A stretch of DNA of 64,000 bases from the NCBI GenBank assembly GCA_046296195.1, contig JBKBLR010000006.1:60809-124808 (forward strand), written 5' to 3'. Source of the stretch: Amphiplicatus sp046296195. GTDB taxonomy: Bacteria; Pseudomonadota; Alphaproteobacteria; Caulobacterales; Parvularculaceae. Positions 14,494 through 22,483 of this stretch are shown here, piece by piece; positions within the stretch are counted from its first letter, which is position 1; each line of letters starts with the position of its first letter. A program made the translations under genes and the position numbers. Under the pieces are notes generated by a model that was given only the letters and a program-made list of their open reading frames with translations, was not told the DNA's origin and made no database searches.

Positions 14494-17400
14494 GCGGATC
14501 GCTCCGGCCCGTCTCGAACATCCGGCGGAGGACGCCCGGCGCGAGAGCGGAGAGCGGATTGACGGTGACGCGCGGCTCAGACGCCGGCCCGTCGATCGTG
14601 TAGGAGATCGCGACGAGCCCCTCGCCCTTCCGGTTCACGAAGAGATCGCCGATGACCGGCGTGCGCCCGAGGATCGAATTGACACCGTAGGCGGGCGCGA
14701 CCGCGCCGGAAAGATCGTACTCGCCGACCCCGCCGAACCCGAAAGATCCTTGCGCGGTGATCCCGACTGAAGGCCCCGTCGCGCGCGCCTTGCTGAGGCG
14801 AACGCGGCCCTTCTCCAGCGAAAAGACGGCCGAGGCCTCGGACAGCTCTATGCCCTCGCCGTTCATAAGGTCAGCAAGACCCGAGAGCGAACCGGCGGAA
14901 AAAATCTTCGCGAGCAGGGGCGCGTTGACGACCCGGATGCCGTTCGCCTCGATCGCGCCGGCGCGCGGCGCCGTCCGATCCGCGGAGAGTTCAAGCGACA
15001 GATGTCCGCGTCCGCCGCGTATCGAGGAGAGGCCGAAGACGCCGCTCATGAAGCCGCCGATATTTTCCGTGGACGCATCGATCACCTGGTCGGTGATGGC
15101 GCCGTCGCCCGTCGGGCGCAGGGTGACGGAAAGCGGCTTCTTCGTCTCGTCGATGGCGGAGAGATGCAGGGTTTCGATCGCGGCGCCGGCGCCTTTGAAG
15201 TCGAGCGAGGCGTCCCGCCAGCTGACGCCGTTCCTGAGATCGAGCCGCTCGAGGCGGGCCGTCAGCGCCAAAGGCTCCGGGCTCGTCCCCGGCGTCGAAG
15301 CCGGTCCGCCCTCGACGATCTCACGCACCATCGCGCCCGCATTCAAATAGCGCCCCGTGGCGGCGACCTCGAGCACGCCCGCCTGATTGCGCGCCGCAGA
15401 CAAGGCGATGTCAGCGCCATCCTTCAGTTGAAAAACTGGCAGCGACGCGAAACTGGTCCGGCCGCCTGGCCCGAACGCCGCGTCACCCTCGATGCTGGCC
15501 CCCTCGCCTTTCAGGCGAATGTTTGACATGTCAAAGCCGTCGGCTCTGAAGGTCAAAATCGCGGCGCCGGCCGCCGCCACGCCGCGCGGCTTCATCCAGC
15601 CCAGACGTTCGACGAGGATCGCCGCGTTCGCGAAGTCGGCGTCGACCTCCAGCGTTCGGAACGCGCTGAGATCGCCCTTGGCGGTCGCCTTGAAGGCGAC
15701 GTCGCCTTGAACGAGCTGGCGCATCGACAAGCCGAAGAGATCTGCAGCCGTCGGGTCTGCGACCCCTTCAAGCGCAAGCCAGGTCTTGTCTCCGCCGCCC
15801 CGGAATTTCTGTCGCCACTCGAAAGAGACAGGCGCTGAGGCCAGCGCGCCCTCGCCCTTGACCGAGAGGCCGTCGGTCCGAAGCGTCAGGACGCCCGAAG
15901 CCCGCTCAAGATCGACATCGTTGAAGACCGCGTCGACGCGAAGGCCGGAGAACCGGGCCGCGCCCTCATAGCGGTAGGATTCCTCAGGCGCGACCGACAG
16001 GTTGGGCCTGCTGATCTTCACCCGCGCGTCGATGGCGCCCGCGAACTGCTTCGGCGTCAGCTTTGTTTCCTTGAGGATCGCGAGCGGCGGCTCGGCGAGA
16101 AGCTCCATGATGTTCTCGGCGTCGCCGCGCGCCCGGAAGCTGAAATGCGCAAGCTCGCCTTTCGGCGCGATCACTGGAATGTCAACGAGGCCCTCGGCGA
16201 CCATGACGCCGTTCGCCTCGCCTTTTTCGGCCTCGAACCGGAAGCTGTTGCCCTTAAGGACGCCGCGGCCGGAAACGCCCTTCAGCGGCGTCATGCCGGG
16301 GGCATAGACGACCTCGGCGCCGTCAGCCCGGAAGGTGAGCGCCATCGCATCGTCGGGAACGACGCCGTTCGCGCCGACCGCGCCGGCGGGAAGGTCGATC
16401 CGGAAATCAAGGTTGGAGAAAGAGCCGCTATTGATCCGTTTGCTGACAAACTCGCGCGCGCCTTCCGCAAGGCGCTCCGGCCAGATCGACAGGAGCCGCG
16501 GAACGTCCATGGCGCCGTCGAGCCTGACCGCCCCTTTGACCGCCGGAGAAACGCCGGCGCCCGGCTGATAGGAAAGGGAGCCTGCGAGCTGCAAACCGTT
16601 CAATCGCGCGCCGAACGATTGCAGCTCAAGCGCTCGTTCGGTAAGCGAATAGCGCCCATTGAGCGTCGCGCTTTCAACGCCGAGCGGCGCGGCGAACAGG
16701 CGCGAATGCGCGATCGAAAATCTTTCGCCTTCAAGATCGAAGGTTATCGCCGCCACCTTGCGCGAACCTTCGACGAGCGTGAGCTCGGCCGCGCCCGACA
16801 CGGCGCCGGACAGCGTCGGCGACCTGACCGAAGCGCGCTCGACGGCGAAGGCGTTCGTCGCGGGATCGAACCCCGCGCGGACGCCGATCTCTTCAACGTT
16901 GAGGAGCGTCTTGCCGGCTCGAAGCGCGCCCGCGCCGGCCGTGAGGTCGATCGCTGACCCGATGATCGTTCCATCGCCGCGAAGCCTGACGCCGGCCCGG
17001 CCCGACACGAGCGAGGTGAAGAGGTACGTCGGAGCATCGTAAAAGATCGCAAGCAAATCGCCGACGGGGGCGGATCGTAGGTCAAGCGTCGCATTGAGGA
17101 GATCGGCGTCGATGCTGTAATCGCCAGCGAAAGCGACGCCCGCCTCGATGCCGCTGATGTCGAAGGTCGCGGACAAACCGGCCTCATACCCGGCGGCGGA
17201 CCGGGCGAGAAACGCCGACGCATTGTCGCCGCGCCAGGTGCGCCCCGATCCCTCATCGGTGAAATTAATCCTTATCCGGTTGAGTTCGGCGCGTTCAAAG
17301 GCGTTACGAAAATAGGCGCCGCCGGTGAGCTGGTCGATGACATTAGCGCGATCGTCGCTCGCTTCGCCGAAATCGAGCCTGATGCGGCGGTCGGCGCGGC

Positions 17401-17791
17401 GCACGAAGCGAAGCTCAGCCCCATCGATGAGAAGCCGGCGCGGCCCCGACTTCCCGCTCAGAAAATCACGCGGATAAAGGTCGGCGGCGATCACCGGCAC
17501 GCGCGCGGTCGCCTCGGCGTTCGCCTTGCCGAGGCGCACATCGGTGAAGGTCAACCGGTAACCGCCCTTGTCGTCGATGCTTTCGAGCGTGATGTCGCCG
17601 ATGCGCCTCACGGCCCCTCCGAAGGCCGCCGCATTGGCTGCGGACTTGAAAACGGGCCTTGCCCAGCCGAGATCGACCTGACCCGACTGCGCGCGCCAGG
17701 CGATGAAGGCCGACAACCCAAGCAAGGCGGCGACGGCGACGCCGGCGATCTCGGCGGCGATCAGCCCCGCTTTGGCGATGCGCGACTTCAT
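14483..17791 (-). CDS. large AsmA-like/DUF3971 envelope protein
   Basis: 1102 residues with one N-terminal membrane helix (AGVAVAALLGLSAFIAW) followed by a long, repetitive beta-rich region that lies in the periplasm. Segments such as GGYRLTFTDVRLG, LNGLQLAGSLSYQPGAG, GVSGRGVLKGNSFRFE, and the C-terminal LSEASAVFSLEKGRVRLSKA, ITAQGSFGFGGVGEYDLSGAV and NPLSALAPGVLRRMF are typical of DUF3971/AsmA_2 proteins, relatives of YhdP and TamB. Such proteins are thought to bridge the inner and outer membranes and move phospholipid (known for E. coli YhdP/TamB; inferred here). It ends inside the tyrS 3' end. No operon partner is evident. Confidence 0.85.
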   Translation of the reverse strand: MKSRIAKAGLIAAEIAGVAVAALLGLSAFIAWRAQSGQVDLGWARPVFKSAANAAAFGGAVRRIGDITLESIDDKGGYRLTFTDVRLGKANAEATARVPVIAADLYPRDFLSGKSGPRRLLIDGAELRFVRRADRRIRLDFGEASDDRANVIDQLTGGAYFRNAFERAELNRIRINFTDEGSGRTWRGDNASAFLARSAAGYEAGLSATFDISGIEAGVAFAGDYSIDADLLNATLDLRSAPVGDLLAIFYDAPTYLFTSLVSGRAGVRLRGDGTIIGSAIDLTAGAGALRAGKTLLNVEEIGVRAGFDPATNAFAVERASVRSPTLSGAVSGAAELTLVEGSRKVAAITFDLEGERFSIAHSRLFAAPLGVESATLNGRYSLTERALELQSFGARLNGLQLAGSLSYQPGAGVSPAVKGAVRLDGAMDVPRLLSIWPERLAEGAREFVSKRINSGSFSNLDFRIDLPAGAVGANGVVPDDAMALTFRADGAEVVYAPGMTPLKGVSGRGVLKGNSFRFEAEKGEANGVMVAEGLVDIPVIAPKGELAHFSFRARGDAENIMELLAEPPLAILKETKLTPKQFAGAIDARVKISRPNLSVAPEESYRYEGAARFSGLRVDAVFNDVDLERASGVLTLRTDGLSVKGEGALASAPVSFEWRQKFRGGGDKTWLALEGVADPTAADLFGLSMRQLVQGDVAFKATAKGDLSAFRTLEVDADFANAAILVERLGWMKPRGVAAAGAAILTFRADGFDMSNIRLKGEGASIEGDAAFGPGGRTSFASLPVFQLKDGADIALSAARNQAGVLEVAATGRYLNAGAMVREIVEGGPASTPGTSPEPLALTARLERLDLRNGVSWRDASLDFKGAGAAIETLHLSAIDETKKPLSVTLRPTGDGAITDQVIDASTENIGGFMSGVFGLSSIRGGRGHLSLELSADRTAPRAGAIEANGIRVVNAPLLAKIFSAGSLSGLADLMNGEGIELSEASAVFSLEKGRVRLSKARATGPSVGITAQGSFGFGGVGEYDLSGAVAPAYGVNSILGRTPVIGDLFVNRKGEGLVAISYTIDGPASEPRVTVNPLSALAPGVLRRMFETGRSDPPTE

Positions 17792-17954
17792 GCTTGGTTC
17801 GAGATACGCCCTTGGCCCGCCGCCCGGAAAAGCCCGAAATCATGCCTAGTGACAATATAACTCTCGCGCAAGGCCGGGCCTACCGCCGGCGAACGCCTTG
17901 ATGGTCCGCGGTCGGAGGATTAAGTCCCAAGAGCCCCAGGAAGGACCCCCCGGT

Positions 17955-18437
17955 ATGCCAAACGCCGCCGATCAGCCAGTCGAGGGCGCGAAGGCGCTGG
18001 CCTTCGACCTTCCGGCCGACGGCGGGGGACGGGTCCGGTTGAAGGATTTCGCCGGCAAACCGCTCGTTCTTTATTTCTATCCGAAGGACGACACCTCTGG
18101 CTGCACGAAGGAAGCGCTTGATTTCACGGCCGCCGCGGCGAAGTTCGCGCGCCTTGGGGCGGCGGTCGTCGGCGTTTCCAAAGACAGCGTCGCCGCGCAT
18201 GACAGGTTCAAGGCCAAGCACGGGCTGAAGGTCGCGCTCGGATCCGACGAGGACGGAAAGGCCGTCGAAGCCTATGGCGTCTGGGTGGAGAAATCGATGT
18301 ATGGCCGGAAATATATGGGCATCGAACGCACGACCTTCCTGATCGACGGCAAGGGCGTCATTCGTCGGGTCTGGCGGAAGGTTAAAGTGCAGGGCCATGT
18401 CGAGGAAGTGCTGGCGGCGGTGAAGGCGCTCGCCTGA
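17955..18437 (+). CDS. bcp: thioredoxin-dependent peroxiredoxin, BCP type
   Basis: 160 residues from the ATG at 17955, preceded by AGGAAGG; longer frames upstream look non-coding. The AhpC/TSA fold shows VLYFYPKDDTSGCTKEALDF, which places the peroxidatic Cys in the usual T-x-x-C site. E. coli BCP has a second Cys five residues later; here that position is Ala-Leu, so this is a one-Cys or differently resolving form. VVGVSKDSVAAHDRFKAKHG and MGIERTTFLIDGKGVIRRVW complete the family pattern. It reduces hydrogen and organic peroxides in the cytoplasm. The DUF455 gene starts one base after its stop. Confidence 0.92.
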   Translation: MPNAADQPVEGAKALAFDLPADGGGRVRLKDFAGKPLVLYFYPKDDTSGCTKEALDFTAAAAKFARLGAAVVGVSKDSVAAHDRFKAKHGLKVALGSDEDGKAVEAYGVWVEKSMYGRKYMGIERTTFLIDGKGVIRRVWRKVKVQGHVEEVLAAVKALA

Positions 18438-18438
18438 G

Positions 18439-19248
18439 ATGGGCTGGCGGCGGCAGGCGTTCGAGGTGCTCGTCGAAAACGACGCCGCCGGGAAATGCCG
18501 GCGCGCCCTGGCGGTCGGCTGCAGCGCAAATGACCCGGACGATGCTCCCGACCTTGAGCCGCCGGACCGGCCGGGCCGGCCGGCGAAGCCGCTGCTGACG
18601 CCGCCGCGGGACGTTCCAAAACGACGGCTGGGCGCCTTCGAGGGACGGATCGCGCTTCTCCATGCCCTCGCCCATATCGAACTCAACGCCGTCGACCTCG
18701 CTTTCGACATGGCGCTTCGGTTTGAGCGCGCGGTCGCGGCAGCGGGCCTTGATACGCGCGCCTTCGTCGCCGACTGGATCGGGGTCGGACGGGAAGAAGC
18801 CCGGCATTTCCTGATGCTGGAGGAGCGCCTGACGGCGCTCGGCTCGTTTTATGGCGCGCTCCCGGCCCATGACGGCCTTTGGGAAGCCGCCCACGCTACG
18901 GCCGACAGCGTCCTGGCGCGCCTTGCCATCGCGCCGATGGTGCTTGAGGCGCGTGGCCTCGATGTCACCCCCGATATGGCCGAGCGGCTCGACCGGGCGG
19001 GCGATGCTGACAGCGCCGCCATCCTGAGGACGATCCATGCGGAGGAGATAGGCCATGTCGGCCGGGGCGTTGCTTGGTTTGAGGCTCTGTGCCGGGAGAA
19101 GGCGTTCGCCCCCGCGGAAGTCTTTGCCCGGCTCGTGCGGACGCGTTTTCGAGGACGCCTGAAACCGCCGTTCAACGAGGCCGCCCGGATGGCGGCCGGG
19201 CTCGGGCCCGACTATCACCAGCGCTGGTCTGAACTCTGCGGCCCGTGA
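18439..19248 (+). CDS. DUF455 family ferritin-like protein
   Basis: 269 residues. The ferritin-like helical bundle is marked by AHIELNAVDLAFDM, WIGVGREEARHFLMLEERL and ILRTIHAEEIGHVGRGVAWF, three helices with E-x-x-H-type metal ligands, matching PF04305 (COG2833). RTRFRGRLKPPFNEAARMAAG near the C-terminus is also a family signature. The biochemical activity is not known; a di-iron or related metal role is inferred from the fold. It is separated from the peroxiredoxin gene by one base, so the two are coexpressed, which would fit metal or oxidative-stress handling. Confidence 0.85.
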   Translation: MGWRRQAFEVLVENDAAGKCRRALAVGCSANDPDDAPDLEPPDRPGRPAKPLLTPPRDVPKRRLGAFEGRIALLHALAHIELNAVDLAFDMALRFERAVAAAGLDTRAFVADWIGVGREEARHFLMLEERLTALGSFYGALPAHDGLWEAAHATADSVLARLAIAPMVLEARGLDVTPDMAERLDRAGDADSAAILRTIHAEEIGHVGRGVAWFEALCREKAFAPAEVFARLVRTRFRGRLKPPFNEAARMAAGLGPDYHQRWSELCGP

Positions 19249-19349
19249 CCTGACCGCCATGAACCTGTTAAAAATTCGTGGTTACTTCATCACATAGCTG
19301 TTGCGAAATGCGAGCAGATCGGCTGCAATATCTTAAGGGTGGGCGCGGT

Positions 19350-19361
19350 AAAACGCGTTTT
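19350..19361. promoter_or_regulatory. 12-bp perfect palindrome AAAACGCGTTTT
   Basis: A perfect dyad 24 bases before the start of the M23 peptidase gene, in a 136-base gap. It could be an operator; no matching regulator family is obvious. Confidence 0.3.
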
Positions 19362-19384
19362 GCGTTGTTCAGGGGCAGCGTTGA

Positions 19385-20704
19385 ATGAGCCGCAAGAAGT
19401 CCGGCCAGACCAAGCGCGTCATTAGTCGCTGGTTCAAGGAACGCCAGATCTATCATCGCAGCGACGGCGTCGTTCACTTCATTTCGATGTCGACACGGAC
19501 CCAGATCGCTCTGGTTTCCGTCATTGGCGCAGCGCTGCTCTGGGTCGCTTACGCCTCAGTCAACGTGGTCTTCAAGGAACAGATCATTGTCGCCAAGGAG
19601 CGCGACCGCCGGGTTCTGGAGACGGTGTTCAACAAGCGCCTCGCGCAGTCGCAGCGCGCCTATGACGACGTCAGCTCGCTTAACGTTATCATGCAGCGTG
19701 AGTTCGACGCGACGATGGCGGAAATTTCCGCCCGCCATCAGACGCTGAAGGCGATGGTCGAACGCAAGGCCTCCGTCGACAACGACCTGCAGTCTCTGTC
19801 CAAGAGCCTTTCAGACGCCGGCTCGCCGAACGGCCAGAAGCCGTCGAACGGCAACCGGATCATGATTGATGTCGCCCCGGCCGAGCCGACGCCGCGCCAA
19901 TCCCGGGTGTCGATGCTTCGCCGGCAGGCGGTGCGCGAGGCGAGCATGCAAGGCACGCATGTGCCCGCCAACAGCCCGGCGGCGCCGGCGCTTCAGCAGA
20001 TGCGCGCTGCGTCGAGCGACCTTTATGTCGAACAGGTGCTGCTTCTCGCCGCGCTTGAAGAGCGCGCGTCGAGAAAAATCAACGAGCTGAAGCTCGTCCT
20101 CGCCAGCACCGGCGTCGAGGCCTCCGCCCTGACGGCCTCGCCCAAGATCCAGAACATGGTGCTCGCGCAAGGCGGGCCCTTCATTGATCCCGCAAATTAT
20201 TCAAGCGTCACGTCGCCTTTTTTCCGGCACGCGAACCGCACGGCGCTCGCAGTGGACCAGCTGCGCGAAATCCAGAACGCCGTAAACGCCGTGCCGCTTT
20301 CCTCGCCGCTTCTTGTCATCCGCAAATTCACCAGCGGCTTCGGCGTTCGCCGCGATCCTATCACCGGCCAGGCCGCCAGCCATCATGGCATCGACTTCTC
20401 GGCAGCCTGGGCCTCGCCGGTCACGGCGACGGCCCGAGGCGTCGTCAAATTCGCAGGCTACCGCTCGGGTTTCGGAAATTGCGTCGAGATTGATCACGGC
20501 AACGGCTTCATGACGCGTTACGCTCATCTTAACCGTGTCGTCGTAAGGGAAGGCCAGAAGGTCAAGCTCAACCAGAAGGTGGGCGAGCTAGGGAGCAGCG
20601 GTCGCAGCACGGGGCCGCACGTTCATTACGAGGTGCACTTCCGCGGGCAACCGCGTAATCCGCTTCGTTTCATTGAGGCAGGCCGTTATGTTTTCGAAAG
20701 CTAA
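19385..20704 (+). CDS. lmdC: M23 family peptidoglycan endopeptidase, LmdC-like
   Basis: 439 residues. An N-terminal cytoplasmic segment of about 35 residues rich in Lys/Arg precedes one transmembrane helix (TQIALVSVIGAALLWVAYAS). A long coiled-coil region follows (about residues 75-140) and then a linker. The C-terminal M23 domain has FGVRRDPITGQAASHHGIDF (H-x3-D zinc ligands), GFGNCVEIDHGNGFMTRYAH and GRSTGPHVHYEVHFRG (HxH). The order matches LmdC of Hyphomonas, a DD-endopeptidase whose cytoplasmic tail binds the bactofilin BacA. The bactofilin gene overlaps its 3' end by 17 bases, which supports that pairing. Both would localise cell-wall cleavage during stalk or curved-cell growth (inference from family). 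Confidence 0.88.
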   Translation: MSRKKSGQTKRVISRWFKERQIYHRSDGVVHFISMSTRTQIALVSVIGAALLWVAYASVNVVFKEQIIVAKERDRRVLETVFNKRLAQSQRAYDDVSSLNVIMQREFDATMAEISARHQTLKAMVERKASVDNDLQSLSKSLSDAGSPNGQKPSNGNRIMIDVAPAEPTPRQSRVSMLRRQAVREASMQGTHVPANSPAAPALQQMRAASSDLYVEQVLLLAALEERASRKINELKLVLASTGVEASALTASPKIQNMVLAQGGPFIDPANYSSVTSPFFRHANRTALAVDQLREIQNAVNAVPLSSPLLVIRKFTSGFGVRRDPITGQAASHHGIDFSAAWASPVTATARGVVKFAGYRSGFGNCVEIDHGNGFMTRYAHLNRVVVREGQKVKLNQKVGELGSSGRSTGPHVHYEVHFRGQPRNPLRFIEAGRYVFES

Positions 20705-21290
20705 GACCAGGGAAGGCGTGGACGATCGGCAGTCGCGGTCGCTCGCGGTCGAAACGATGAACGCCAAGGAGCAGGCCGCCGCGCCGTCCAAGCAAAGAAC
20801 GGGCACACTGCGCGCGTCCGGCGTTCCAACAATCATCTCCGCCGACATGGCGATCCGCGGCAATGTGAATTCAGCTGGAGAAGTGCAGCTCGACGGCGCG
20901 CTTGACGGCGACATCAAGGCCGGAACGCTAATCGTCGGCGAGAAAGCCTCGGTCAAGGGCGAGATCGTTTGCGAGCAAGTGACGGTCCGCGGCCGTGTCG
21001 AAGGCGGCATCAGGGCTAAACAGGTCGCCCTTGCAGCGACGGCCCATATCGTCGGCGACATCCTTCACAGTTCGCTTTCGGTCGAAAGCGGCGCGCACTT
21101 CGAAGGCAATTGCCGTCATTCAGACGATCCCCTGTCTGAGGCCGCCGGCAACGACTTCCGCAAGACACGGCCGACGAGCGGGCCGACCCCGCGCCCGATC
21201 GCCGCGGCGGCGCCCGCCAGCGAGCCTGAGCGCGTCGCGGTCGGCGAGACGCCGTCTTTCCTCAACCCGGCGCGGTCGCCGCTGCGCTGA
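20688..21290 (+). CDS. bacA: bactofilin (BacA-like)
   Basis: 200 residues from the ATG at 20688 (MFSKAKTREG), inside the end of the M23 gene. The central DUF583 domain (about residues 40-140) is a right-handed beta-helix: TIISADMAIRGNVNSAGEVQ, LDGALDGDIKAGTLIVGEKA, VTVRGRVEGGIRAKQV and HIVGDILHSSLSVESGAHFE. The tails are disordered, the C-terminal one Pro/Ala-rich. Bactofilins polymerise without nucleotides on the inner membrane and recruit wall enzymes. A strong terminator follows 25 bases downstream, so the lmdC-bacA pair ends a transcription unit. Confidence 0.95.
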   Translation: MFSKAKTREGVDDRQSRSLAVETMNAKEQAAAPSKQRTGTLRASGVPTIISADMAIRGNVNSAGEVQLDGALDGDIKAGTLIVGEKASVKGEIVCEQVTVRGRVEGGIRAKQVALAATAHIVGDILHSSLSVESGAHFEGNCRHSDDPLSEAAGNDFRKTRPTSGPTPRPIAAAAPASEPERVAVGETPSFLNPARSPLR

Positions 21291-21315
21291 TCGGCTTCAA
21301 AGCATTTGGAGCACG

Positions 21316-21342
21316 AAAGCCCGGGCGCGTCCCGGGCTTTTT
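21316..21342 (+). terminator. rho-independent terminator after bacA
   Basis: AAAGCCCGGG (21316-21325) pairs perfectly with CCCGGGCTTT (21331-21340) around the loop CGCGT, and the stem runs into five T. It lies between bacA and the convergent prfB; the A tract on the other side lets it serve both strands. Confidence 0.9.
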
Positions 21343-21359
21343 GTCTTGCGCGATGAGCG

Positions 21360-22473
21360 TCAGGCCGCGGCCTCGCCGACGACACGCTGGGCGAGCGCGG
21401 CGGCCATGAAGGCGTCGAGATCGCCGTCGAGGACATCGTCCGGCGTCGGACTTTCAACGCCGGTGCGCAAATCCTTCACCATCTGATAGGGCTGAAGGAC
21501 ATAGGAGCGGATCTGGTGGCCCCAGCCGATATCGGTCTTCGATGCGGCAAGCGCGGCGGCGGCCTCCTCCCGCTTCTGCAGCTCGAGCTCGAAGAGACGG
21601 GCGCGCAGCATGTTCCAGGCGGTTGCGCGGTTCTTGTGCTGCGAGCGTTCATTCTGGCAGGCGACGACGATGCCGGTCGGAATATGCGTGATGCGGACGG
21701 CCGAATCCGTCGTGTTGACGTGCTGGCCGCCGGCGCCGGAGGAGCGATAGGTGTCGATGCGGCAATCGCTTTCGTTGATTTCGATCTCGATCGAATCGTC
21801 GACGACCGGGTAAACCCAAACCGACGCGAAGGAGGTATGCCGGCGGGCGTTGGAATCGTAAGGTGAGATCCGCACCAGCCGGTGGACACCTGACTCCGTC
21901 TTCATCCAGCCATAAGCGTTGAAGCCGGAAATCTTCACGGTCGCCGATTTTATTCCGGCCTGCTCGCCCGCCTGCTCCTCGATCACCTCGACGCCATAGC
22001 CGCGCCGTTGCGCCCATCGCACATACATGCGCAACAGCATCGCAGCCCAGTCATTCGACTCCGTGCCGCCCGCGCCGGGGTGGATCTCGAGATAGCAGTC
22101 ATTTCTATCGGCCTCGCCGGAGAGCAGCGCCTCGGTTTCGGCCTTGCCCGCGCGCTCGGCGAGCGACTTCATAAGTGCGAGCACTTCCTCGGCGCTCGCC
22201 GCGTCGCCTTCCTCTTCGGCCATGTCGGCGAGCGCGGAAAGATCCTCAAGCTCGCCCGAAATCTCGCCGATCGCCTTGATCTGAGATTCGAGCGACGTTC
22301 GCTCCTGCATCAGCTTGCGCGCCGCTTGAGGGTCGTCCCAGAAGGACGGGTCCTCAGCCTTGGCGTTCAGCTCTTCAAGACGGGCGTTTGCTTTGTCCCA
22401 GTCAAAGACGCCTCCTCAGCAGGCCAAGTGACTGCTGTGTTTTGGCGGCGAGCTGGGCGATATCGGTTCTCAT
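21360..22473 (-). CDS. prfB: peptide chain release factor 2, with programmed +1 frameshift
   Basis: The gene is read in two frames. Codons 1-23 start at the ATG at 22473 (MRTDIAQLAAKTQQSLGLLR...) and meet an in-frame TGA at 22404-22402. A +1 shift at CTT TGA C continues as DWDKANARLEELNAKAEDPS and onward, giving about 370 residues in all. Family motifs: SPFDS-equivalent ISPYDSNARRHTSFASV, the catalytic GGQ in YRSSGAGGQHVNTTDSAVR, and SQHKNRATAWNML. RF2 releases peptides at UGA and UAA, so low RF2 promotes the shift and raises RF2. A gene caller that ignores the shift would start it wrongly at 22310. It lies 11 bases downstream of mrcA. Confidence 0.96.
22401..22416 (-). promoter_or_regulatory. 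prfB programmed frameshift signal
   Basis: On the minus strand AGGAGG (22416-22411) is followed four bases later by CTTTGAC (22407-22401). The first is the internal Shine-Dalgarno-like stimulator and the second the slippery Leu codon plus UGA-C stop, as in E. coli prfB. Confidence 0.95.
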
Positions 22474-22483
22474 GACGATGCGC

